DNA from: Burkholderia sp. S171
GTDB lineage: Bacteria; Pseudomonadota; Gammaproteobacteria; Burkholderiales; Burkholderiaceae
Length of the DNA: 64,000 nt
NCBI RefSeq assembly: GCF_009766085.1
Contig: NZ_LMUF01000030.1
Coordinates: forward strand, 311,632-375,631
Direction: 5' to 3'
Part shown: piece after piece, positions 1 through 8,291 of the stretch
Position numbering within the stretch: the stretch's first letter is position 1
Layout: every line of letters begins with the position of its first letter
Notes under the pieces: generated by a model
Seen by the model: only the letters and a program-made list of their open reading frames with translations
Databases searched by the model: none
What the model was told of the DNA's origin: nothing
Program-made: the position numbers and the translations under genes

Positions 1-150
1 GCCTGTGACGCCACCGCCTGTGACGCCACCGCCTGTGACGCCACCGCCTGTGACGCCACCGCCCGTGACGCCACCACCCGTTGTGCCACCGCCCGTCACG
101 CCACCATCCGTGACTCCGCCACCCACGTCACCGCCGCCCGTGACTTCATC
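1..150 (+). repeat. 15-bp tandem repeat encoding PPVTP
   Basis: A 15-bp unit (ccgcctgtgacgcca) is repeated about ten times, the first four copies nearly identical and the later ones diverged. It encodes a Pro-Pro-Val-Thr-Pro linker in the autotransporter that runs through it. The array probably continues upstream of the window. Unit length is a multiple of three, so copy-number change would alter linker length without breaking the frame. Confidence 0.9.
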
Positions 151-1138
151 ACCAACGCCCCCGATCCAGACTGACCCGACGCCGCTCTATCGAATCGAGG
201 TACCGATCTACGCAGAGATTTCATCGCTTGCGCGCGAACTCGGCATACAGCAGATCGGCACGTTTCACGACCGCGCCGGCGACCAATCGCAGCTGAACGA
301 GACCGGTGCGTTGCGTGCAGCGTGGAGCCGTGTCTGGGGCAACCGGACGATCACAAGCAGCGACACGGGCGTCGATCCGCATTTCAACGGCGCAATTGGC
401 GGCATGCAAATCGGTCAGGATCTCTACGCCAGTACCACCGCCGATGGGCATCGGGACCACTACGGATTTCTGCTCGGCGTGGCGCGCGCATCAGGCGATG
501 TGAGCGGTTTCGCGCTCGGCATGCCGACCGTGCAGGCGGGCAGCCTGAGTATCGATGCCGGGAGCATCGGCGCTTACTGGACGCACATCGGCGCGGGTGG
601 CTGGTACACCGATACCGTCGTGATGGGTAGCACGTTGACGATCAAACCGTCGTCGAACGACGGCATCAGCCCGACCACGCATGGCCGGTCGATAGCGGGA
701 TCCATTGAGGCCGGCGTGCCGTTTCCCTTGGGCGAAGGATTGAGCATCGAACCGCAGGCGCAAGTGATCTGGCAACACGTGGGAATCGACGATCTCAACG
801 ACGGCATTTCAAGCGTCGCCTTCACCAATCCCAACAGCGTCGCCGCCCGCCTCGGCGTGCGGCTGACGGGGCGGATGCAAGCACTGGGCGTGACGATGCA
901 ACCGTATGCAGGCGTGAATCTCTGGCGCTACTTCAATGCCACGAGCCACGTGACGTTCGACGGTACGACTGACATTCCGGCGCAATCATCGTCGACGATT
1001 GCCGGTATGGCAGCCGGGGTCGCTGTGAACCTGAGCGCACGAGGCAGCGTCTTCATAAGCCTGCATTACGCGATGAACGCAAGCGGAGCCCGCCGCGAGA
1101 CGCTAGGCGGGAACGCAGCGGTACGCTGGCGCTGGTGA
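2..1138 (+). CDS. Autotransporter, C-terminal part (5'-truncated by window)
   Basis: The reading frame is open from the first bases, so the gene starts upstream. The visible part has a Pro/Thr-rich linker of about 50 residues followed by roughly 280 residues typical of an autotransporter beta-barrel domain: alternating hydrophobic beta-strand segments, an early region with RELGIQQIGTFHDR, and the last residues RWRW, ending on an aromatic as outer-membrane barrels do. Known family role: the barrel inserts into the outer membrane and displays or releases the N-terminal passenger, which is not in the window. A proline-rich rigid linker before the barrel is common in pertactin-like proteins. Confident about the domain, not about passenger function. 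Confidence 0.85.
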   Translation, partial: PVTPPPVTPPPVTPPPVTPPPVTPPPVVPPPVTPPSVTPPPTSPPPVTSSPTPPIQTDPTPLYRIEVPIYAEISSLARELGIQQIGTFHDRAGDQSQLNETGALRAAWSRVWGNRTITSSDTGVDPHFNGAIGGMQIGQDLYASTTADGHRDHYGFLLGVARASGDVSGFALGMPTVQAGSLSIDAGSIGAYWTHIGAGGWYTDTVVMGSTLTIKPSSNDGISPTTHGRSIAGSIEAGVPFPLGEGLSIEPQAQVIWQHVGIDDLNDGISSVAFTNPNSVAARLGVRLTGRMQALGVTMQPYAGVNLWRYFNATSHVTFDGTTDIPAQSSSTIAGMAAGVAVNLSARGSVFISLHYAMNASGARRETLGGNAAVRWRW

Positions 1139-1195
1139 GGCGCCTGTGAGCGTCGATGCACAGCGACGCACATCGAATAACAAAGCTAAACACGA

Positions 1196-1711
1196 CTACT
1201 GCAGATTGCCCCAGCGCGCGACAGCCGGTTCCGCCGATGCCCACTTCCAGCCACCGCTATTGTCATTGCCCTTGCAGGCCTGCGCGAGGAACCAGTCCTG
1301 ATGCGCGTCCGGCTTGTCGCCATCCGCGACCGAGAACGCGAACTCTCGGCAGGTGGCCAGCGCGCTGCTGAATTCACGCAGCACACGCACGTCGCCGTGG
1401 CCGTTCTCCACCGGCAGCGTGTGTTTTACGCGCCACGGTTTTGTATCGCCGATAGGGAGATCGCCCGCGGTCGTCGCAATGGCGATTTGCTGGTCGCTGT
1501 GCAGGCGTTTCATCAGGCGATTGACGGCTTCGTCGGTAGCAGCCTGGACCGCGATACCCACGCCGAAACCGATGGCCGGATTAGTCGTCACCACGCCCGT
1601 GGATATGCCCGCAGCCGCACCGGCCGCAGCACCGATGGACGAACAGCCGCTAACCAGAACGCAGCTTGCCGCCACGCCCGCCGCGAGCATCAAGCCGAAC
1701 CCGGGCCTCAT
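1196..1711 (-). CDS. Putative lipoprotein, glycine-zipper-like, paralogue of the upstream gene
   Basis: Start taken at the ATG whose codon overlaps the TGA of the upstream gene (ATGA), giving 171 aa. The N-terminus has a signal sequence ending in a lipobox (LVSGCSS), then an Ala/Gly-rich helix of the glycine-zipper kind (SIGAAAGAAAG). The C-terminus, with WKWASAEPAVARWGNLQ, is closely similar to that of the gene upstream (WKWASAEPATPRWGALQ), so the two arose by duplication. Role unknown; likely anchored in the outer or inner membrane leaflet. Translationally coupled to its neighbour. Confidence 0.8.
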   Translation of the reverse strand: MRPGFGLMLAAGVAASCVLVSGCSSIGAAAGAAAGISTGVVTTNPAIGFGVGIAVQAATDEAVNRLMKRLHSDQQIAIATTAGDLPIGDTKPWRVKHTLPVENGHGDVRVLREFSSALATCREFAFSVADGDKPDAHQDWFLAQACKGNDNSGGWKWASAEPAVARWGNLQ

Positions 1712-2262
1712 TGCAACGCACCCCAGCGCGGCGTGGCGGGTTCCGCCGACGCCCACTTCCAGACCTGGCCGTCACGGCAGATGGACGCAACATAAAAACC
1801 GCTGTCCGCCGGTTGATCCTTGGTGGCATCGGTATCGACGGAGAATACGATCTCCTTGCAGTCGAGCGTCCCGGTGCTGATGGTCCGGCTCACGGTCACG
1901 CGGCCTTTCTCGTCCGGCTCGATAGGCACGCTATGCACCGCGAACCACGGCGCCACCGCGCCGACGGCAAGTGGTCCGGCCGCTCCCGCGATCCGGTCCT
2001 GCGTATAGGTGTGCATCACGCGCTCGCTGTACTGCACGCCGGCTTTGGCGGCAGCAACGGCGCCTAGGCCGATGCCGGTTGCCACCGCGGCATTGCGGGT
2101 CACACTGCCTGCGATTGCGGCGCCGGCGACACCGGCGCCTGCCACGGCGCCTTCGCTATAGAGCGAGCTACAACCTGAAAGTGCGGAGCACGCGAGCGCT
2201 CCGACCAGAAGCGTTGCCAGTGCGACGACGTTGGGGGGACGCCGGTAAATCGTTTTCTGCAT
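1708..2262 (-). CDS. Putative lipoprotein with glycine-rich segment
   Basis: Starting at 2262, where an AGGAAGG ribosome binding site precedes the ATG, the product is 184 aa: MQKTIYRR..., a hydrophobic signal segment, lipobox LSGCSS, an Ala/Gly-rich stretch (about residues 35-75) and a C-terminal domain with a conserved Cys (LDCKEI) and the shared ending WKWASAEP. First gene of a two-gene operon with its paralogue. A weak sigma-54-like site lies about 80 bp upstream. No function recognised. Confidence 0.8.
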   Translation of the reverse strand: MQKTIYRRPPNVVALATLLVGALACSALSGCSSLYSEGAVAGAGVAGAAIAGSVTRNAAVATGIGLGAVAAAKAGVQYSERVMHTYTQDRIAGAAGPLAVGAVAPWFAVHSVPIEPDEKGRVTVSRTISTGTLDCKEIVFSVDTDATKDQPADSGFYVASICRDGQVWKWASAEPATPRWGALQ

Positions 2263-2342
2263 GGTGCTGTACCTTCCTCGCCTTTCTTTATTCTTTCGAT
2301 AACGGCTACCGGCTTGCTTGTGCGGGCACTGAAGGAACACTA

Positions 2343-2358
2343 AGCAATCGGAGCGCCC
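2343..2358 (-). promoter_or_regulatory. Weak sigma-54 promoter candidate before the lipoprotein pair
   Basis: Minus-strand reading GGGCGCTCCGATTGCT keeps the GG and GC dinucleotides and their spacing, plus TTGCT, but departs from TGGCACG at three places. It would start transcription about 70 nt before the 2262 ATG. Supported mainly by the stronger sites nearby. Confidence 0.4.
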
Positions 2359-2543
2359 GCGCATTTTGAAGGACGCAGCGAAATGAAGGGCAAAGAAATT
2401 TGCAAGAAATTGCAAATGCGGGGAACGTGGTGCGGAAAATGAAAACTGCCGGTGACAATCTCGCGGTCGAGTGAGTCGATGAGCCGCATCAGGGCCCATT
2501 GACTTCATCGACTTCATAAGCCTTATCGCGGCATTAGAGCGAT

Positions 2544-3632
2544 CTAGCTGTCCGCGCTTGTCGACGTTGACGCGTCTCCGTCGCCGCCTTCGTTCTCATA
2601 AGTGCCGAGGCGGTTGTACAGCGTCTTTAGGCTCACGCCGAGCGCCTTCGCGGCGCGACGTTTATCTCCCCCGCAATGCTTGAGCGTGCCGAGGATGATT
2701 TGTTTCTGCGCATCGGCGAGCGGCGTGCCGACCCACACGTTCATTGCGTCGCCTTGCGTGACCGGTTTTTTAACGCGCGAGGCCAGATGCGGATGCGCAA
2801 TCTCCACGGTTTTCTCAGCCAGGATGAACGCGCGATACACCGTGTTCTTCAACTCGCGCACATTGCCCGGCCATGAGTACGTGCGCAGCATGTCGAGCGC
2901 GCGTTTGCTGAAGGACTTGTTCGTCCCTTCTTGCGCGTTCATCTCGGAGAGGAAGTGCTGCGCGAGAAATTCGCGGTCGGTATCGCGTTCACGCAGCGGC
3001 GGCGCACGCAGCGGAAATACGGCGAGCCGATACATCAGGTCCTCTCGCAAGCCGTTCTCCTTCACCGCCACGATAGGGTCGCGATTGGTCGCCGCGATCA
3101 CGCGGACATCGGAGTGAATCAGGTCGCTGCCGCCCACGCGAAAGAACGTGCCTGTTTCCAGCGCACGCAGCAACTTGACTTGCCGAACCGGTGACATCTC
3201 CGTCACTTCATCAAGGAACAGCGTGCCGCCGTTCGCATGTTCGAAGTAACCGAGGCGTCCCTGCACGGCGCCCGTGAAGCTGCCTTTCTCGTGGCCGAAG
3301 AGTTCGGGTTCGATAAGGTTATCGGGAATCGCGCCGCAATTCACGGCGACGAACGGGGCGTCACGGCGGGCGCTTTGATCGTGGATCGTGCGGGCGATCA
3401 GTTCCTTGCCCGTCCCCGATTCACCGATGATCAACGCGGTGGCATCGGTGGCGGCCACGCGCTCGATCTGCGAGTACAACTCCATCATCACCGGCGATGA
3501 ACCGTACAGAAGTCCATACGATTTCAGCCCGGCAATTTCACCGGCGTTGCGTTTTTTTTGCGATGGCGTGTCGCCGGAGGCGACGGCCGGCGAGTCCAGA
3601 TCGATTGACGCCATGAGTCTTTTGTCCTGCAA
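2544..3632 (-). CDS. Sigma-54-dependent activator without a receiver or sensor domain
   Basis: A 362-aa bacterial enhancer-binding protein of the PspF-like short type. After about 45 unremarkable residues comes the AAA+ sigma-54 interaction domain: Walker A GESGTGKE (70-77), the sigma-54 loop GSFTGA (117-122), Walker B GGTLFLDE (135-142) and REDLMYRL (196-203). A Fis-type helix-turn-helix with SLKTLYNRL closes the protein. Known role: ATP-driven opening of sigma-54 promoter complexes from an upstream enhancer. No input domain is present, so control must be by expression level or a partner protein. The recognition helix is identical to that of the 5604 activator. An internal ATG (residue 7) is an alternative start. 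Confidence 0.93.
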   Translation of the reverse strand: MQDKRLMASIDLDSPAVASGDTPSQKKRNAGEIAGLKSYGLLYGSSPVMMELYSQIERVAATDATALIIGESGTGKELIARTIHDQSARRDAPFVAVNCGAIPDNLIEPELFGHEKGSFTGAVQGRLGYFEHANGGTLFLDEVTEMSPVRQVKLLRALETGTFFRVGGSDLIHSDVRVIAATNRDPIVAVKENGLREDLMYRLAVFPLRAPPLRERDTDREFLAQHFLSEMNAQEGTNKSFSKRALDMLRTYSWPGNVRELKNTVYRAFILAEKTVEIAHPHLASRVKKPVTQGDAMNVWVGTPLADAQKQIILGTLKHCGGDKRRAAKALGVSLKTLYNRLGTYENEGGDGDASTSTSADS

Positions 3633-4147
3633 ATGTTATTCGGGCGACAGCTCAGCCGCTGGGGGAAGACGAGGCGGCGCCGCAGGCCGAGGCGGTCACC
3701 GCCAGTCGGATGGCAGGCCCGTTGTGACTGCCGCTCGGGTGGGCGAAGCATCGTTCGACGGGCACTAGTTCGGTTGTTTCGCGAACCGGCGCTTGCATGC
3801 GGCTTATCTCATAAACCGTATTTAACCATCCGTAACGACTTAGCGCCAATGTGCTTTGCATGAGCTTTGGCCTTTCGTTGTCCTTTGTCGTTGACTTTGC
3901 GCGGCAATTAAATCCGCGTATCTCCATACGAATTGGAAATATTGGCCAGAGGCGGAAAGCTTCACCGATGCCGCCGGAAAATTACGTGTGCCGGGCGTAA
4001 TTGTTACGTGTTTGACGTGGCCCTCAGCCGCTGCGCTTTGCAGATAATCGACGTTTTGCCGTAGCGGCATACGTATTGAACGGGATGGCACGAAACCTGC
4101 GACTGGGGTGGCATCTGCAATGAAAGGCCGGTTTCCGGCACCAAGCC
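3633..4147. other. 515-bp intergenic region between activator and membrane-protein operon
   Basis: Divergent spacer. It holds a good sigma-54 site at 4086-4101. Further upstream (3970-4005) is an inverted ATTACG...CGTAAT pair and a twice-repeated TTACGTGT, which is a possible enhancer. A 69-codon minus-strand ORF (3652-3861) is present but has no clear ribosome binding site. Confidence 0.6.
4086..4101 (+). promoter_or_regulatory. Sigma-54 promoter candidate for the 4148-5221 genes
   Basis: TGGCACGAAACCTGCG: the -24 element TGGCACG is exact, spacing is exact, and the -12 element is CTGC instead of TTGC. Predicted transcription start near 4112, 36 nt before the first ATG. Confidence 0.65.
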
Positions 4148-4480
4148 ATGGAAGATTCCCTTCACTTCGAGATTCCCGTGCAACCGCGTGTGCGCCCCGT
4201 CCGTCGGGCTCGTGCGCCGCAGCGCGCGGCCGAGCGTCCGGAACTACTGACGGCCGAACCGATCAATCTTTATCACTGGGCCGCCGTCGCGCTGGTGACT
4301 GCGCTGATGTGCGTGGTGATGGCTTGCGCTGCCGGCACACCCGCACTGGCGCGGGCAGCGAGCGTCACGAGTGTCGTGTTTGCTTCGCTCGGTAGCGTGC
4401 TTGTGCTGGGCGCCATGCTGCGCGGGATGCGGCTGCGGCGTTCGGAACATCGGACGCCACTCAAGACGCGGACGCCGTGA
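4148..4480 (+). CDS. Small inner-membrane protein with two predicted TM segments
   Basis: 110 aa. An N-terminal charged, arginine-rich segment of about 38 residues (cytoplasmic by the positive-inside rule) is followed by two hydrophobic helices, roughly residues 44-64 (WAAVALVTALMCVVMACAA) and 72-94, and a short basic tail. No family recognised. It is the first gene after a sigma-54-type promoter and precedes a DUF883 protein, so it is probably part of the same envelope-stress group. Its ribosome binding site is weak. Confidence 0.65.
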   Translation: MEDSLHFEIPVQPRVRPVRRARAPQRAAERPELLTAEPINLYHWAAVALVTALMCVVMACAAGTPALARAASVTSVVFASLGSVLVLGAMLRGMRLRRSEHRTPLKTRTP

Positions 4481-4578
4481 TGCGGGTGCAGAAGTCGTCG
4501 CGTCCGGCGGCCGATCATGAGGCCAATTTATCAAACGTACGAAACGTATCAGACGTCAATGGCAAGGGGTTTCATAAC

Positions 4579-4896
4579 ATGAGTCAAACCACCGTCCAAA
4601 TGTCCTTGGGCAAGCAAAAGATCATCGAAGACATCAAGGTGTTGCTGAACGATTCGGAAGAACTCGTGCGGCTGAGCGCGTCGTTGCCGGCTGAAGGCGT
4701 GGACGCGTTGCGCACGCGTTTGCGTGACCATGTCGATGCAGCGCGCAATGCGCTTGAAGCAGCACAATCGAATGCGCAGGAGCGATACCGCGCCAGTCTG
4801 GACGGCACGGTGCAATACACGCGCGACAACCCCTGGCAAGCGCTTGGCATTGCAGCAGGGATCGGGTTTCTGGCGGGCATCCTGGTTTCGCGCTAA
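4579..4896 (+). CDS. DUF883 (ElaB/YqjD-type) membrane-anchored protein
   Basis: Start placed at 4579, preceded by AAGGGG; 105 aa. The body is a long amphipathic helix or coiled coil (residues about 10-75) and the end is a single hydrophobic C-terminal anchor (ALGIAAGIGFLAGILVSR), the layout of the ElaB/YqjD/YgaM family. Known family members are tail-anchored inner-membrane proteins that bind ribosomes in stationary phase and are RpoS-controlled in E. coli. Here the gene follows a sigma-54-type promoter one gene upstream, an interesting change of regulator. Confidence 0.88.
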   Translation: MSQTTVQMSLGKQKIIEDIKVLLNDSEELVRLSASLPAEGVDALRTRLRDHVDAARNALEAAQSNAQERYRASLDGTVQYTRDNPWQALGIAAGIGFLAGILVSR

Positions 4897-4951
4897 CCGG
4901 TCACCTATAACCGCTACAACCGTTATAACCGCGACAAACGGAGGGATCACA

Positions 4952-5221
4952 ATGGCACGACCCAAACTCGGCCTGTTCGGTGCGTTGTTCGCGATAGGCA
5001 GCGTCTTAGCCTGGCGATGGGCGCAGGCACAGCGCGACGCTCCAAAACGCGGTGCGCGTGAATTGAACCGCTGGGAAGACGAGGGCGGCAAGGTCGTCGC
5101 GCCGGCAAGCGCTTCGGCCGCGTCTGTTGCTACGCCCGTGGCGCCGGTCAAGCCATCGAACGGCTTGGGCAACGGCGCGCTGGGTGGCACACCGGACGCA
5201 TGGCACTTTCCGCATAGCTGA
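4952..5221 (+). CDS. Small single-TM hypothetical protein
   Basis: 89 aa from an ATG with a GGAGGGAT ribosome binding site. Residues 5-23 (KLGLFGALFAIGSVLAWRWA) form a membrane segment. The rest is soluble, charged then Ala/Pro/Val-rich. It lies 55 bp after the DUF883 gene on the same strand and is probably co-transcribed. No family recognised. Confidence 0.7.
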   Translation: MARPKLGLFGALFAIGSVLAWRWAQAQRDAPKRGARELNRWEDEGGKVVAPASASAASVATPVAPVKPSNGLGNGALGGTPDAWHFPHS

Positions 5222-5603
5222 TTCATAGCTGATTCACAGGTGATCGAGAGCAGGTTTTGCCACGCCCATGGGGCGCATTAGCCAATCTCAACACGCGACC
5301 GGAACATCAGAACCAAGCGGCCAGGCAGACTATTCGAAACGCACGCCCAGGCGTGCGTTTCATCTTGATAAAGCCTTATAATCGAATCACCTACAGTAAT
5401 AAGTTCGCTATATGGCAATAATTGCGCGATGCAGTCAGGCGCCATTCGCGAAACCGGAAAGACTTTCATCTTTCGGCGTGCTTGAGTTTCTCTCAGTGCC
5501 CATTCGGCCTGGCGGCGTACTGCTTTCATAGCACCGTCCCAGAGACCTCCACGACGCTTTCTGCGCCGTGTGACCCTCAACGCTTTGGATAAATTCGAGA
5601 CGC
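5222..5603. other. 382-bp intergenic region before the response regulator
   Basis: Contains a relatively AT-rich stretch (5370-5420). A TGGCA...TTGC pair near 5413 has the wrong spacing for sigma-54. A minus-strand ORF crosses the region but lacks a ribosome binding site. No supported element. Confidence 0.5.
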
Positions 5604-7007
5604 ATGCCACACGTATTGATTGTCGATGACGATCCCAGTACCCGCGAGGCACTAGCCGCGATCATCGGCGAAGACGGACTGACTACCGCGACGGCGGGTG
5701 ATCTGCGCGAAGCGCGGATTCAGCTCGTGCGCCAGACGCCGGACGTCGTGTTCACCGACCTCAAGCTGCCCGATGGTTCGGGCGTCGATCTGTTCGAGGA
5801 CCTCGATCCCCGATCCGGCGTGGAAATCATCGTCATTACCGGCCACGCGACGGTGGAGTCGGCGGTCAGTGCGCTCAAGATGGGCGCAACGGACTACCTC
5901 GTCAAACCCATCAACATGCAGCGCGTCAAGGCAATCCTGAGCCGCCTGCCGCGTCCTGGCGACCTCAAGGCCGAGATCGGCACCTTGCGTGGCGAGCTGC
6001 GCCGCATGGGCCGCTTTGGCCTGATGCTCGGCAATTCGCCGGCCATGCAAACGGTCTACGACCAGGTCGGGCGAGTGGCGCCCACGGCGGCGTCGGTATT
6101 GCTGATCGGTGAGTCGGGTACGGGCAAGGAAGTTGCCGCGCAGACGCTTCACGAGCTGAGCCTGCGCCGCAAGCATTCGTTTATTGCCGTGAACTGCGGA
6201 GCGATCTCGCCGAACCTGATCGAGTCCGAGATGTTCGGGCATGAGCGTGGCTCGTTCACCGGGGCGGATCGTCAGCACAAGGGTTACTTCGAACGCGCGA
6301 ACGGCGGCACGCTGTTCCTCGATGAAATCACCGAGATGCCGATCGAGTTGCAGGTGAAACTCCTGCGCGTGCTCGAGACCGGCATGTTCATGCGGGTGGG
6401 TACGACGAAAGAACTTGAGACCGACGTGCGCCTGATTGCCGCGACGAATCGTGATCCGGAGCAGGCTGTGCATGAAGGCAAGTTGCGCCTTGACCTGTAT
6501 CACCGGCTCAACGTTTTCCCGATTAACCTGCCGCCGTTGCGCGAGCGCGGCACGGACGTGGAGTTGCTCGGCCAGGCGTTTCTCGACGAGCTCAATTCAC
6601 GCTACAACACCAAGAAGACGTTTCCGGCTCCGGTGCGCGACATGCTCGCGTCGTATCCGTGGCCGGGTAATGTGCGCGAGCTGAAGAACTACGTGCAGCG
6701 CGCGTACATCATGTCGGGCGCCGAGTCGGACAGTACTGCGACCGTGCCGCTGCAGATCTCGATGGCGAAGCCATCGGCGGGAACGGCCGTCACTATTCCC
6801 TTCGGCACTTCGCTTGCGGAAGCGGACCGGCAGTTGATCCTCGCCACGCTTGAGCAATGCGGCGGCGTGAAGACGCGTGCAGCGGAAATTCTTGGCATCA
6901 GCCTGAAGACGCTCTACAACCGGCTGGTTGAATATGGCGATGACGCCGCGAACAAAGCGGCGCTAAGCGAAGCCAGTGAAGTAGGTGATGCCGACGCCGG
7001 GCGATGA
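5604..7007 (+). CDS. NtrC-type response regulator (REC-AAA+-Fis HTH)
   Basis: 467 aa. The receiver domain (1-120) has the acidic pocket D8-D10, phosphoacceptor D52 (FTDLKLPD), T79 and K101. The AAA+ domain has Walker A GESGTGKE (169-176), GSFTGA (216-221) and Walker B GGTLFLDE (234-241). The C-terminal Fis-type HTH contains SLKTLYNRL. Known role: phosphorylation by a sensor kinase drives oligomerisation and activation of sigma-54 promoters. No histidine kinase gene lies in the window, so it is an orphan. The AAA+ and HTH parts resemble the receiver-less activator at 2544, suggesting descent from one ancestor and possibly a shared DNA site. Confidence 0.95.
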   Translation: MPHVLIVDDDPSTREALAAIIGEDGLTTATAGDLREARIQLVRQTPDVVFTDLKLPDGSGVDLFEDLDPRSGVEIIVITGHATVESAVSALKMGATDYLVKPINMQRVKAILSRLPRPGDLKAEIGTLRGELRRMGRFGLMLGNSPAMQTVYDQVGRVAPTAASVLLIGESGTGKEVAAQTLHELSLRRKHSFIAVNCGAISPNLIESEMFGHERGSFTGADRQHKGYFERANGGTLFLDEITEMPIELQVKLLRVLETGMFMRVGTTKELETDVRLIAATNRDPEQAVHEGKLRLDLYHRLNVFPINLPPLRERGTDVELLGQAFLDELNSRYNTKKTFPAPVRDMLASYPWPGNVRELKNYVQRAYIMSGAESDSTATVPLQISMAKPSAGTAVTIPFGTSLAEADRQLILATLEQCGGVKTRAAEILGISLKTLYNRLVEYGDDAANKAALSEASEVGDADAGR

Positions 7008-7366
7008 GCTCTAGCGGTAACATCGCTGGCCTAATGGCTGGTAGCGGCTAAGGATTGGCCTTGTAGTGCGCACTGAGTGAGTCAAACTCAAACGCCCGTC
7101 TCATTGGGACTTCGAAAGATGTCCGCTTTGGACGGGCGATTTTCGTTGGTGCGCGCGAACGCAGCGCCGATAATGTCATCAGGCTTCCAGGTTGAGCGTT
7201 CCAAACACTTAAACCCGGGGCATGGCCCTTGCTGTGATTGAATGGCTTGGCTCGTGGGCGGTCCGTTCCCTTGGCCGCAGGAGTTCGAGCCGAGAGTCCT
7301 TGGCCGGATCGGCCGCTGCGCGCGATCCGAACGAGTGTCATCATCAAAAGATCCAGGGAGCCCGCC
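7008..7366. other. 359-bp intergenic region with a sigma-54-like site
   Basis: Includes the palindrome AGTGCGCACT near 7065, and the hairpin-forming TGTCC...GGACG near 7120-7135. A sigma-54-like site lies at 7218-7233. No coding capacity supported. Confidence 0.5.
7218..7233 (+). promoter_or_regulatory. Sigma-54 promoter candidate for the proline-rich small gene
   Basis: GGGCATGGCCCTTGCT matches the -24/-12 consensus at GGCA, G7 and TTGCT with exact spacing; mismatches are T1 to G and C6 to T. Predicted start about 7245, roughly 120 nt before the ATG at 7367. Confidence 0.5.
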
Positions 7367-7651
7367 ATGACCGATCTCGCCTCGCTTCAACGCCATCCCC
7401 GAAACGTTTTGCATGTGTGGCAAGTGTTGCGCGTTTCACGATCGCCGCATTTGATGCCGGTCCACGCGCAGACGCCGCAGCCGCCTGACCCGCCTTTTAA
7501 TCCCGACACACCGCCGTCGCCGTCACCGCAAGAACCCCCGGACACCATTCCCGATCCGACCCGCGAGCCGCCGTCACCGCCGAGTCAGCCAATTGGCGAT
7601 CCGCCTCCGGGACCAAACGAAACGCCGCATGTCTCGGGCACGTTGCACTGA
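7367..7651 (+). CDS. Proline-rich hypothetical protein
   Basis: 94 aa, chosen start has AGGGAG seven bases upstream. The first 35 residues are ordinary and moderately hydrophobic. From about residue 36 the protein is almost entirely Pro, Asp, Ser, Glu and Gln (PPDPPFNPDTPPSPSPQEPP) and is predicted to be disordered. No signal peptide is clear. Disordered low-complexity proteins next to otsA suggest a desiccation role, but this is inference. Confidence 0.6.
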   Translation: MTDLASLQRHPRNVLHVWQVLRVSRSPHLMPVHAQTPQPPDPPFNPDTPPSPSPQEPPDTIPDPTREPPSPPSQPIGDPPPGPNETPHVSGTLH

Positions 7652-7818
7652 AGCCGCGGGTAAGCGGGGCCTTTGAACATATTTCATCGTCGCTGTAGGC
7701 ATTACAACGTATTAGGCAAGAATGACCGGATATGAGCACCGGGTCGGGTCATTTTTGCTGAATTTTGTTGGCAATCCGCCGCCGAATGCTTCTCCGACGG
7801 CCTTCTTCTGGAGGCACC

Positions 7819-8082
7819 ATGAGGCACCCCGCACTCCGTCGCTCAGCACGCCATTCATCGAAGCGTGAGGCGCGGCCCGATCCAGCCAAACTGATTCCAC
7901 CCGAGGCCGCCGCTGTTCCGGCCGACCCGGCCAGTTCAGGCGATCCGCAATCCCAGCATGACCCGGCTGCGCAGAACCGCCCCGCGCCGGGCGTACCGCC
8001 GGACGGCGACCATAACCAGGGTGGTATTCGGAAAGAAGGGCTCGATTACCAGCGGGATCTCGGGTCCGAGCAGGACGCTTGA
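7819..8082 (+). CDS. Hydrophilic, disordered hypothetical protein
   Basis: 87 aa from an ATG preceded by GGAGGC. It is basic at the start (MRHPALRRSARHSSKREARP), then rich in Pro, Ala, Asp, Gln and Gly, and ends with an acidic tail. No hydrophobic core and no recognised domain. Same strand as the proline-rich gene and otsA. Confidence 0.6.
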   Translation: MRHPALRRSARHSSKREARPDPAKLIPPEAAAVPADPASSGDPQSQHDPAAQNRPAPGVPPDGDHNQGGIRKEGLDYQRDLGSEQDA

Positions 8083-8221
8083 CTCGGGTTGAATCGCGTT
8101 TGAAGTAGCCGGATTGCGCCTTCGTGCCACCATGAAAATTTTCTGCGTGGCGCGTGATGGCCGCGTGTTTTCGTTCGTCTGTCACATTTATACACAATTT
8201 TTATTTTCCAAATTGTAAAAA

Positions 8222-8237
8222 AGGCACGTGTCTTGCA
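8222..8237 (+). promoter_or_regulatory. Sigma-54 promoter of otsA
   Basis: AGGCACGTGTCTTGCA differs from TGGCACG-N4-TTGCW only at the first base. Predicted transcription start about 8249, 43 nt before the otsA ATG. An inverted repeat ACAATTT...AAATTGT sits directly upstream (about 8193-8215). Confidence 0.78.
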
Positions 8238-8291
8238 TTGCTATTCCGATCAATTCGAACGAGCAACGACAACTGATGAGGTGAAGCAGTA

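Noticed and set aside
3652-3861. Minus-strand 69-codon ORF upstream of the receiver-less activator
   Set aside because: Weak start context and no recognisable features; kept only as a note in the intergenic entry.
5413-5428. TGGCAATAATTGCG as a sigma-54 site before the response regulator
   Set aside because: The GG-to-GC distance is two bases too short for sigma-54.
5278-5652. 124-codon minus-strand ORF before the response regulator
   Set aside because: No ribosome binding site at any ATG, overlaps the start of the receiver domain gene, and its composition changes midway; probably chance.
7735-7760. GGGTC...TTTTTGCT as a sigma-54 site before the 7819 gene
   Set aside because: GG lies one base off the required spacing.
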